Source: Virgibacillus proomii
GTDB lineage: Bacteria > Bacillota > Bacilli > Bacillales > Amphibacillaceae
Reading direction: 5' to 3'
Assembly: GCF_018916875.1 (NCBI RefSeq)
Contig: NZ_JAHLNO010000013.1
Coordinates: 1 to 64,000 of the forward strand
Length of the DNA: 64,000 nucleotides
Made by a program: the position numbers and the translations under genes
Notes under the pieces: generated by a model
What the model was told of the DNA's origin: nothing
Seen by the model: only the letters and a program-made list of their open reading frames with translations
The model's database searches: none
Shown: positions 56,128 through 64,000 of the stretch, one piece after another
Layout of the letters: every line of letters begins with the position of its first letter
How positions within the stretch are numbered: the first letter of the stretch is position 1

Positions 56128-57420
56128 TTATATTTCCTGTTCTTTTAAAACTACAGAGCTACTCGATTTTTTATGAGGAAGCATATGGAACAGCATATTT
56201 AGGAGAATAGCTGTTACACTACCAGCAACAATCCCATTACTTGTTAAAATTTGTATACTATTGGGCAACTTAGCAAATATTTCTGGAACAACTGTAACAC
56301 CTAAGCCCATTCCTACTGAACAAGCAATAATCATCGCATTTTCTGATGATTCCTTAATTACCGGTCCTAGCATCTTTATCCCTTGTGAAATAACCATTCC
56401 GAACATAGCAATCATAGCCCCGCCTAATACAGGTGTTGGAATAATGGTTGTTACAGCTGCAATTTTAGGAATAAAGCCTAAGGTAATGAGCATTGCTCCT
56501 GTTATCATAATAATTCGTTTCTTTTTTACACCTGTCATTTGAATTAGTCCAACATTTTGTGAAAATGCAGTATATGGGAAAGCATTAAAAATTCCACCTA
56601 GTATAATCGCTAAACCCTCTGCACGATAACCGTTTCCCAAGTCTTTTTCAGTTAATTTCCGCTCGGTAATATCCCCTAATGCAAAATACACACCTGTTGA
56701 TTCTACTAAAGAAACAATTGCTACTAAAATCATTGTAACAATAGCAGACCATTCAAATGTTGGTGTCCCAAAATAAAACGGATGAGGTAAATGTAAATAG
56801 GAAGCATCTGTAACAGCTTGAAATTTAACCATTCCCATAACAGCAGCTACTATTGTCCCTGCAATTAGACCAAGTAAAATCGAAATAGATTTTATAAAGC
56901 CTTTTGTAAATCGATACATAAAAATAATAAATAAAAGCGTTCCAAATGATAAGGCGATATTAACTACAGAACCAAAATCACTTGCTCCCTCTCCACCGCC
57001 CATATTATTTATAGCTACAGGTATTAAGGTAATACCAATGATGGTAACAACAGATCCAGTAACTACAGGTGGAAAGAAGCGAACTAACTTACCAAAAAAT
57101 CGTCCAACAAGAAAAACAAATAATCCAGATACAAGAATTGCACCGTATATAGCTGTTATCCCATACTCCGCACCAATTGCAATCATTGGACCAACAGCAG
57201 TGAAAGTACAACCGAGAACAACAGGAAGACCGATACCAAAAAAACGATTTTGCAGTACCTGTAAAATCGTAGCGACTCCACACATTAAAATATCAATAGC
57301 AACAAGGTAGGTTAGCTGTTCAGTGGTTAATCCGAGTGCGTCACCAACTATTAAGGGAACTAAGATTGCTCCTGCATACATAGCTAAAAGATGCTGTAAA
57401 CCTAGGGCTGCATTTTTCAT
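56128..57420 (-). CDS. pbuX: Xanthine permease (NCS2 family)
   Basis: PbuX takes up xanthine across the membrane. The 430-residue protein has the NCS2 fold: N-terminal LGLQHLLAMYAGAILVPLIVG, central GIFNAFPYTAFSQNVGLIQMTGV, and the ESTGVYFALGDITERKL segment with the substrate-binding Glu. It lies 1 bp after xpt, the same pair as in B. subtilis, and is controlled by the guanine riboswitch upstream. Confidence 0.95.
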   Translation of the reverse strand: MKNAALGLQHLLAMYAGAILVPLIVGDALGLTTEQLTYLVAIDILMCGVATILQVLQNRFFGIGLPVVLGCTFTAVGPMIAIGAEYGITAIYGAILVSGLFVFLVGRFFGKLVRFFPPVVTGSVVTIIGITLIPVAINNMGGGEGASDFGSVVNIALSFGTLLFIIFMYRFTKGFIKSISILLGLIAGTIVAAVMGMVKFQAVTDASYLHLPHPFYFGTPTFEWSAIVTMILVAIVSLVESTGVYFALGDITERKLTEKDLGNGYRAEGLAIILGGIFNAFPYTAFSQNVGLIQMTGVKKKRIIMITGAMLITLGFIPKIAAVTTIIPTPVLGGAMIAMFGMVISQGIKMLGPVIKESSENAMIIACSVGMGLGVTVVPEIFAKLPNSIQILTSNGIVAGSVTAILLNMLFHMLPHKKSSSSVVLKEQEI

Positions 57421-57421
57421 G

Positions 57422-58063
<642 letters not shown>

Positions 58064-58078
58064 TTAAAAACATCCTCA

Positions 58079-58172
58079 TTAGAAAAACTTGGCTTATCGC
58101 CAAGTCTTTAGCGAAAGCTGTAGTTTTTCTTATACTATAAACCATAAAATTTTATACTTTCCTATAGTATAA
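58079..58172 (+). repeat. Repeat C, copy 4, inside the xpt leader
   Basis: TTAGAAAAACTTGGC...CTATAGTATAA on the plus strand, antisense to xpt. It occupies the 5' untranslated region between the riboswitch terminator and the xpt ribosome site. Confidence 0.82.
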
Positions 58173-58182
58173 AAAACAAAAA

Positions 58183-58235
58183 CTCGAAGCCCAGTTTCCG
58201 TAAAGAGAACTATGAACGGAAAACTGAACTTCGAG
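58183..58235 (-). terminator. Riboswitch-controlled terminator of xpt-pbuX
   Basis: Read leftward CTCGAAGTTCAGTTTTCCGT pairs with ACGGAAACTGGGCTTCGAG and TTTTTGTTTTTT follows. It is the expression platform of the guanine riboswitch. Confidence 0.85.
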
Positions 58236-58301
58236 CGCAATATGCCAAGAAGTATTGTAATTGTATACAGTAGTAACATACAATTTTTTACCAGTCATTT
58301 T

Positions 58302-58364
58302 CATAGTCGGTTCATTTACGGTAAACCGGTAGAAACTTGCAGGCCATATTCCTGCTATTATATG
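58302..58364 (-). promoter_or_regulatory. Guanine (purine) riboswitch aptamer
   Basis: Read leftward: CATATAATAGCAGGAATATG opens P1 and P2, then GCAAGTTTCTACCGG, the P3 loop, and CCGACTATG closes P1. The C before TATG is the ligand-pairing base typical of the guanine/hypoxanthine class (adenine switches have T). High guanine would favour the downstream terminator and shut off xpt-pbuX. Confidence 0.95.
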
Positions 58365-58530
58365 AAAAACAGTATTTTTTTGAATGTAACTAGTATAGCA
58401 TCTTAAGATGAATAAACAACCCCGTATCTAATAAAACTAACATTCTGATAATTGGCATAAAAAATTTCTCCAGGGTTTTTCTTCAATCTAATCAATCCAA
58501 ACCGTTTCTCCTTCCGCTAAAATACTATTG

Positions 58531-58902
58531 CTACTCCGTCCATTCCAGAAATTCCAACCGGTTTCCGAACGGATCATGAATATAAAAGCGATTTGCGCCT
58601 GGAAGCCGATCATCATCGATAACATCGACTTTTTGACTTATCAGATGTTCTCTTAACTGTTTAAGCTGATTCACAAGAATTGCAGGATGTGCTTTCTTTG
58701 CTGGAAAAAAGGGAGTCTCCACGCCAATATGCAATTTTACAGAACCAGCTTGAAACCAGACACCACCATTCTTTTTCAATGTTATCGGTTTATCAATTTC
58801 TTCAAACTTTAATATCCCTTGGTAAAAGTCTCTTGCTGTTTGCTCCTCATTTTTTGGTGCAGCAAGCTGTACATGATCAATTTTTTCATAATTAAACGAC
58901 AT
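58531..58902 (-). CDS. VOC-superfamily protein (glyoxalase/bleomycin-resistance fold)
   Basis: The 123-residue single-domain protein starts YEKIDHVQLAAPKNEEQTAR DFY, with a first metal His, and ends FYIHDPFGNRLEFLEW with the Glu ligand typical of this fold; HIGVETPFFPA supplies another His. The specific reaction is not determinable. ATG 58902 is preceded by GGAGGAGGGG; the longer frame to 58935 lacks a site. Confidence 0.85.
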   Translation of the reverse strand: MSFNYEKIDHVQLAAPKNEEQTARDFYQGILKFEEIDKPITLKKNGGVWFQAGSVKLHIGVETPFFPAKKAHPAILVNQLKQLREHLISQKVDVIDDDRLPGANRFYIHDPFGNRLEFLEWTE

Positions 58903-59152
58903 ATTATCCCCTCCTCCAACTATAGAATAAGGCAAAAGTCAAAACCTTACTAATATCGTTTTTCAATCAATATGTATAATCATTTTTTATAGAGTAAAAT
59001 AATACTATTCCAATATTATTAAAAATCAGAAAACAATAGTGCCACTATTTTTCTTAACTTATTATCGTCTCTCCACTAAAACGTAAGCCGGGCTCTTCCT
59101 CAAAACGATAATACATCGAATTTAGGATTTTAGTTCCTTCTGAACAAGTACA

Positions 59153-59245
59153 TTAGAAAAACTTGGCTTGTCGCCAAGTCTTTATGGCGAAAGCTATCGT
59201 TTTTCTTATACTATAAACCATAAAGTTTTATATTTTCTATAGTAA
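59153..59245 (+). repeat. Repeat C, copy 5
   Basis: TTAGAAAAACTTGGC, then CTTTATGGCGAAAGC and TTATACTATAAACC, as in copy 1. It stands alone in a gene-free stretch; 58903-59152 and 59246-59753 show no gene or other named feature. Confidence 0.8.
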
Positions 59246-59753
59246 AATAAAACGACCAAGCCTGAACAAGAAGCTAGTCGGTTAGATTTGCCAATTTCAA
59301 AAAAACAGGCCACAATTGCCGTATTTTGTAATAAAAAGTTTTAAACCACCACTTCACCAAGTGGGTGCTCGCAGAAAGCTGTCCTGTCCCCCGCTCGAGA
59401 CGGCTCGACATTAAAGCTTCGATATAAAACTCCCTATTTCATCATTAGAGGTTAAAACTTAATAAAATACGTACATTGCAGCTTGTGATCCTATTATAAC
59501 ATTGCCACTAAAATTTTCAATGGTAAAAGGTAATTCTGTATTCTTTCGCAATGACAGCGCTTGCAAACTAGTGCAACAACTTATTGCTATAGTATGTTTA
59601 TTTCACTAACATTTAATTGTGCTCATCCATCCTCTTTGCAGTTGATGTATCTTATCATTTTTCTATCACTAACATCTATTTTTCATAAGTTTACTTTTTT
59701 TATATTTCCACTTTTAAATTTTTGTGTTTTTCTTTTTCGCTCGTTCTTCCAGC

Positions 59754-59855
59754 TTAGACTTCGGCCGTTGATCTTTTGTATCTTCCTGATAGTCCTTGAA
59801 GATTTACACTACTATGAACTTGCTGTTTGCTGTATGAATCTTTTTGATAACTCAT
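59754..59855 (-). CDS. Possible 33-aa hydrophilic peptide
   Basis: ATG 59855 lies 6 nt after a perfect GGAGGT. The peptide is polar (MSYQKDSYSKQQVHSSVN, ending STAEV). One base shift in the middle would give a longer, very charged tail (DTKDQRPKSKLEERAKKKN), so this may be a frameshifted small gene. No family is recognised. It lies downstream of the acyl-CoA synthetase gene on the same strand. Confidence 0.35.
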   Translation of the reverse strand: MSYQKDSYSKQQVHSSVNLQGLSGRYKRSTAEV

Positions 59856-59926
59856 GATGGTACCTCCACATATAGTGTGGAACAACTCAATTCAAATATA
59901 CGTTGCTTAAAATTCAAGAATTTTTA

Positions 59927-61507
59927 TCATAAAAGATTCTCATATCGGCTTCTTAATGATCGTTTTAATACTTTTCCACTTGGATTTTTTGGAAGTGTTT
60001 CTGTAAAGATAATATGTTTTGGCACTTTGAACTTTGATAATCGTTCCCTGCAAAAAGCTTCTACTTGGGATGTTGTTAGGTTAGCTTGTTTTTTGGAGAC
60101 AATGATTGCAGTAACTGCTTCGATCCAATAAGGATCAGGAATACTGATTACTGCAACTTCTTCTACTCCATCCAGCTGATAGATTACCTCTTCAACCTCT
60201 CTACTTGACACATTTACTCCACCAGTATTTATCATATCCTTTTTCCGATCCACAATGGTTATATAACCTCCTTTATCCATCACGCCTAAATCTCCGCTAT
60301 GAAACCATCCATCGCGGAATGCCTGTGCTGTTTTTTCCGGTTCATGTAAATAACCGAGCATCGCATGTGGTGTGCGATGAACAATTTCCCCAACATTCCC
60401 TCGCGGTACTTCTTGACCCATTTCATCAACAATTTTAGTTTGGACATTTAAAGCGGGTTTACCAGCTGATCCCAGTTTTCGCAGTTGATCCTGAGGCTGT
60501 AAAACCGTAGCAAGTGGTGCAACTTCCGTCTGTCCGTAAAAATTCCAAAACCGTGCATTTGGCAGGCGCTCTGTCAACTCTTTTAGTATTTCTTTGGGCA
60601 TGATGGCTGCACCGTAATAACATTTTGTTAAGGACGACAAATCACGTATAACAATATCAGGATGACGTAATAAGGAAATCCATACGGTTGGGGGGCAAAA
60701 TAGTTGGGTTGCCGAAAATTCTTCTATCGTTTTTAAAATTAATTCTGGACTTGCGGAATCTAAGATAATTCCACTGCCGCCAGTGTAAATGCTTGGACCT
60801 AAAAATACATGTAACTGTGCACTATGATAAAGTGGCAAGGCATGAATGATTCGATCATTCGTTTCCATATTTCCTTCAACAATACAGCTTACATATTCAC
60901 TGATTATACTTTGATGTGATAGCATAACCCCCTTTGGCTTTGATTCTGTACCACTCGTGTATAAAATATGGCATAAATCGGTATCATCAACATCTACCTC
61001 TACTATTTCTGTTGAAAACTGCTGTCTTTCTTCATCAAGCACAGACCAATTTTCTGTATGATCATCCATAGTATCCATCACATATTTATTGTTTATAACT
61101 AGTTCTGATGCTGCTTCATCTAAAAATGTCATAAATTCTGATGAACTAGCTAACCCTTTCACTCCCGCATGAGCAAGAATATAAGCAGCATCCTCGATAC
61201 TAAGCATGTAATTAATAGGTACCATCACTATCCCTGCTCTTGCAAGCGCAAAATTTAAAATAACAAAATCTAAACTGTTTTTTGACATTACTGCTACTCT
61301 CTCACCTTTTTTAAATCCTTTCGCTAAAAAAGTATGAGCCGTTTGATTCACTAAAACATCTAATTGTTGATATGATATTTCTAGCTCTTTATACGTAATA
61401 GCAAGCTTATTCGGTGTTCGTTCGGTTGTACGGGTTAGAATATCCCCAAGTGTATTTCTTCTAGCTCGCTTTATTAATTGCCTGGCTTCAGCTGTTTTTT
61501 GTTTCAC
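59927..61507 (-). CDS. AMP-forming acyl-CoA synthetase
   Basis: The 526-residue adenylate-forming enzyme activates a carboxylic acid to its CoA thioester by way of an acyl-AMP. Motifs are ILYTSGTESKPKGVMLSHQS (P-loop), NFYGQTEVAPLA, HSGDLGVMDKGGYITIVDRK and the C-terminal KNPSGKVLKRSLR with the catalytic Lys. The substrate, probably a medium or long fatty acid, cannot be told from motifs. The N-terminal LGDILTRTTERTPNKLAITY is typical. It has no operon partner here. Confidence 0.88.
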   Translation of the reverse strand: MKQKTAEARQLIKRARRNTLGDILTRTTERTPNKLAITYKELEISYQQLDVLVNQTAHTFLAKGFKKGERVAVMSKNSLDFVILNFALARAGIVMVPINYMLSIEDAAYILAHAGVKGLASSSEFMTFLDEAASELVINNKYVMDTMDDHTENWSVLDEERQQFSTEIVEVDVDDTDLCHILYTSGTESKPKGVMLSHQSIISEYVSCIVEGNMETNDRIIHALPLYHSAQLHVFLGPSIYTGGSGIILDSASPELILKTIEEFSATQLFCPPTVWISLLRHPDIVIRDLSSLTKCYYGAAIMPKEILKELTERLPNARFWNFYGQTEVAPLATVLQPQDQLRKLGSAGKPALNVQTKIVDEMGQEVPRGNVGEIVHRTPHAMLGYLHEPEKTAQAFRDGWFHSGDLGVMDKGGYITIVDRKKDMINTGGVNVSSREVEEVIYQLDGVEEVAVISIPDPYWIEAVTAIIVSKKQANLTTSQVEAFCRERLSKFKVPKHIIFTETLPKNPSGKVLKRSLRSRYENLL

Positions 61508-61681
61508 ATTCCTCTTCTCCCTTCTCCCAACAAATAAAATATTGTTTTTATTATTTTAATTCAGATAATTCTAAAAAGCAAACAACCTACGTAGTGATAA
61601 AAAAGCTAAAAATGAGGAAATAAAATTCGGTTAGTGTGCAAAGTCATCTAATAGATAATACGAAATCATTTTTTATATTGT

Positions 61682-62133
61682 TATATCAAACTATTTGCTA
61701 AAATTTTATCCCTTTCACATAAAGTGAAACTTCATTCAGTAGGAGTTTTCTTCCATCTCCTACTGAATGTTAGTACCTAGAAGGGTATGACCTAAAGGCC
61801 CTTGAACGAATGGGCATTTAGGGGCGTTTTCTCCCACTTAGACCCTTTTGTATCAACTCGAGGCTCTTGAGTGGGAGTCTTAAGGCACCTTACATGCGGG
61901 ATAAATATTGATAAAGCTTTGGCCAAAGCTCCGCAAATGTAGGAGCATCCTCTACCTGCTTAGGTGTAATTCCATGTATATTTATATTCATCGAGCGAAA
62001 TTCAGCAAGTGGATGTATCAAACTATAATATTCATCAATAATATCCGTTTCATTAGCTATAACAATACCTACTGCACAGGGACTAGATCGTTTTTCGTTA
62101 GCTGTTTCAAAATCAATCGATACAAAGATTCAT
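61682..62133 (-). pseudogene. DnaQ-like 3'-5' exonuclease, split by an ATAAA element and frameshifted
   Basis: From ATG 62133 a one-base shift at codon 3 leads into FVSIDFETANEKRSSPCAVG, the first exonuclease motif with DxE. IANETDIIDEYYSLIHPLAE and NIHGITPKQVEDAPTFAELW follow, as in the RNase T/DnaQ-like proteins of Bacillaceae. At LYQY the ATAAA element begins. Removing it and one TTTAT continues the frame as QYLCERDKILAN, then it decays. The second half of the gene (later exonuclease motifs) is missing. It follows the broken CBS gene by 30 bp. Confidence 0.78.
61719..61905 (+). repeat. ATAAA element, copy 8, inserted in the exonuclease gene
   Basis: The element proper is 61724-61900 (177 bp) between ATAAA at 61719-61723 and 61901-61905. 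It carries the 28-nt module. It lies antisense to the exonuclease gene, whereas copy 3 lies in the sense direction of its host, so the element orientation follows the chromosome strand and not the gene. Confidence 0.88.
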
Positions 62134-62163
62134 CTTATCAGCTTTCTTCGTTAAATCTAGTTT

Positions 62164-62860
62164 TTAAGATATTTCAAGAATATCCCATGCTGTAATAATT
62201 CCCAGTAATCTTTCTGAAGGATTCCCATGTCGTTATAAGTAATGCTTCTAATCGCCTTCCTATACTTGTGAGCTCTTTAAATAAATCTACAGCTTCATAT
62301 ATCGCTGTATCCTCAGCTATAAAACGGGAATTTTCCTCGTTTTCAAATGGTAGAACATCTTTGATTTGATAGCTGCTTTTGAGCTTTTCTTCGTGTTGCT
62401 CCATACTTGCAAGCCAGTTTGTAATTCCTTTTTGCGTTAATAATCCTTGATAAGCTTTCCCCTCATAAATCGGAAATTTAGATAACTTTTTTTCGTGAAT
62501 TACTTTTAATGGTTTGCTTAATTCATCCGTATTTTGAAAACAGTAGACATACTTTTGCAAGGTGGGAATAACATACTTTGGTTCACTTAGTTCCTTTTCT
62601 ATCGCTTCGATTTTTTCAACTATTTAATCATGTGGTTCCGCTATTGCATATGTCATATCAATCTTATTATGAACAATTGCATTACGCAGTTCTGCAAATT
62701 CCAACAGATCATCACTGTATTCCTTAATTAATGCATTGGAGTTTTTTAGGATCTTAACTGCTTTAGAAAAGCTGGCATCTTTTTTGTTGATGAGCAAATC
62801 TCTCAGCATTTTCTCAATGCGGTTAAACGAAGTTAAAAATCGGTCTGAGTTTTTGTACAT
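62164..62860 (-). pseudogene. CBS-domain protein, broken by a stop and a frameshift
   Basis: ATG 62860 after GGGAG starts a helical N-terminal region (MYKNSDRFLTSFNRIEKMLR) resembling the toxin-partner HEPN-like fold of small CBS proteins. An in-frame TAA follows at about 62621-62623. The frame reopens as IVEKIEAIEKELSEPKYVIP and two CBS motifs (VIHEKKLSKFPIYEG; FIAEDTAIYEAVDLFKE). Near 62215-62235 a frameshift separates LEALLIT from LLGIITAWDILEIS, which ends at 62164. Family members bind adenosine nucleotides. The product is unlikely to be made whole. Confidence 0.75.
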
Positions 62861-62895
62861 TTTCCCGTGCTCCCTACCTTGCATCTCTTTTTGCT

Positions 62896-63057
62896 ATAAA
62901 GTGAAACTTCCATGAGCGGGGGTTTTCTTTCATCCCCCACTCATGGTTAGTTAAACCAATCGGACATTTGACTTTCCGTTTATCCCCCACCTAGACTTCT
63001 TCGATCCCTCTTACTCCCCGAGGTGGAGGTCTTACTGCCAGTTAGATGTGGGATAAA
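62896..63057 (+). repeat. ATAAA element, copy 9 (variant 2)
   Basis: The element proper is 62901-63052 (152 bp) between ATAAA at 62896-62900 and 63053-63057. It has the same alternative stems as copy 6 (CCATGAG/CTCATGG; CCCCCACCT/AGGTGG). Confidence 0.87.
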
Positions 63058-63145
63058 ACTAAACCATTCTATGTTCCATTTTATACATTTTATGTAAAGA
63101 TTAAAAGTGTTCGGCATTCATTACTAACCTTCGTAAAATCTCAAT

Positions 63146-63895
63146 TCAGAAAATAGAGTCCCCTTTTGCAAGTGTTCGAATCTTATTAATGATCACTTGC
63201 TCTTCGCAGTCGATCTTTTCATCCGCATAATATGCTAATTCTTTATGATTACCAATCATTACCGAGTGAGCCGCATGCTTAAACATTGTGATATCATTTG
63301 CATCATTACCAAATGCAATGTAATTGTTTTCCGCAATCCCTAGCTTTTTTAACGCACTCCATTTATCAATCCCTCTTGGGCTTATATCAATTATTTGCTC
63401 ATTATGATGCTTATGGATCGTTACATCCAGCACTTCTAATTCCTTTAATAGAGCTGTGTAATCATTCATTATAACAATTAATATTTTCACTACTTGTGTT
63501 AATTGATTCACTGTCAATTTTTGTGCTAAGTTCCCTCGATCTACATTTTTAACGATTGGATGATCAACGGGGCCAGTATAAGCATAATCCCAATCACTAT
63601 CAATAAGAAATGTTGCTTGATGTCTGTGAATCAATTTAAAAATAATACCCAGCTGCTCATTTGTAAACGTATGTGCATGGACTGATTTCCTATTCTTATA
63701 AATGAGCGAACCATTTCCTCCAATTAACGTATACGTATGAAACCGTTTATGTAAAACAGGAAGCATATCTCTTATTGGTCTAGCAGATGCAAAAATCACA
63801 TCCTGCTCTAAAGAATGGAGGCAATTAAGAATGTTGCTGGATACTGGATTGCCTTGAAAGCAAATAGTTCCATCAAGGTCAAAGACAAAGTTCAT
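63146..63895 (-). CDS. HAD-superfamily phosphatase (Cof/YkrA-like)
   Basis: The 249-residue product has the HAD nucleophile motif MNFVFDLDGTICFQG, motif II FASARPIRDMLP, the Lys in the DKWSALKKLGI-type segment RGIDKWSALKKL, and motif IV AFGNDANDITMFKHA, with a Cof-type C2 cap between. Such enzymes dephosphorylate sugar or cofactor phosphates; the substrate is unknown. I chose ATG 63895, 9 nt after AAAGGA; the ATG at 63904 touches that site. Confidence 0.87.
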   Translation of the reverse strand: MNFVFDLDGTICFQGNPVSSNILNCLHSLEQDVIFASARPIRDMLPVLHKRFHTYTLIGGNGSLIYKNRKSVHAHTFTNEQLGIIFKLIHRHQATFLIDSDWDYAYTGPVDHPIVKNVDRGNLAQKLTVNQLTQVVKILIVIMNDYTALLKELEVLDVTIHKHHNEQIIDISPRGIDKWSALKKLGIAENNYIAFGNDANDITMFKHAAHSVMIGNHKELAYYADEKIDCEEQVIINKIRTLAKGDSIF

Positions 63896-64000
63896 GTTTT
63901 TCATTCCTTTGGTAATTTATTCGTATCATAATTTTAAATGTTTATGATCAAGATTAATGTAAAAATATAGCTATTTACTTTCACCTTAACTTGTTAAAGT

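Noticed and set aside
59561..59857. 98-codon hydrophobic plus-strand frame
   Set aside because: Phe/Leu-rich translation of an AT-rich strand opposite the small minus-strand ORF; no ribosome site.

Overview
The window reads as chromosomal DNA of a low-GC, spore-forming Bacillaceae. The gene content and protein style suggest the Virgibacillus/Oceanobacillus/Lentibacillus part of the family, but no marker here fixes genus or species. Supporting signs are a gerA-type germination operon, SigmaA-like promoters, strong GGAGG ribosome sites, a T-box leader, a guanine riboswitch on xpt-pbuX, odhAB, dat, carAB and an lnrJKLMN-like resistance locus.

Layout. 1-4.4 kb: a small peptide gene with its own promoter and terminators, then a gerA-gerB-gerC operon in which all three genes are broken. 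4.5-13 kb: marR plus an MMPL transporter, murG, a MATE pump, a NupC transporter. 13.7-18 kb: odhA-odhB. 18.4-26 kb: a tiny membrane protein, then a leftward run ATPase-queG-[LXG toxin/SMI1 immunity island]-amidase-trmL. 26-37 kb: tRNA-Gly, an IS3-type remnant, dat, a universal stress protein, a small kinase-like ATPase, an S9 peptidase, carA-carB. 37-43 kb: a methyltransferase gene split by a small insertion, an alpha/beta hydrolase, a YhgE/Pip protein. 43-50 kb: an lnr-type two-component system and ABC exporter. 50-59 kb: a 58/59-bp minisatellite, a SAM hydrolase-like gene, an orphan T-box, a candidate type I holin-like toxin, a DNA glycosylase, an MFS pseudogene and xpt-pbuX. 59-64 kb: an acyl-CoA synthetase, two broken genes and a HAD hydrolase.

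The most striking feature is a family of short structured insertion elements (called ATAAA elements here) filling the spaces between genes. Nine short copies (150-177 bp) begin GTGAAAC, end GGG or AGG, are flanked by ATAAA on both sides and all lie on the same strand. One copy splits a methyltransferase gene and another an exonuclease gene; removing the element plus one ATAAA joins the reading frame across the site in both. Stem sequences differ between copies with compensating changes, so the fold looks maintained. Longer relatives carry the same right-hand domain but contain tandem 58/59-bp units, up to eleven in a row. No transposase for them is visible. A second, unrelated family of about 95-bp hairpin repeats (repeat C) occurs five times, and two larger inverted repeats with CTGGGACA ends are also present.

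Other points of note are the LXG toxin/immunity cassette set between 21-bp direct repeats inside what looks like the ancestral queG-amidase-trmL operon, with an integrase tail next to one repeat; a T-box riboswitch with no recognisable target gene directly behind it; and an unusually high share of broken genes near repeats.
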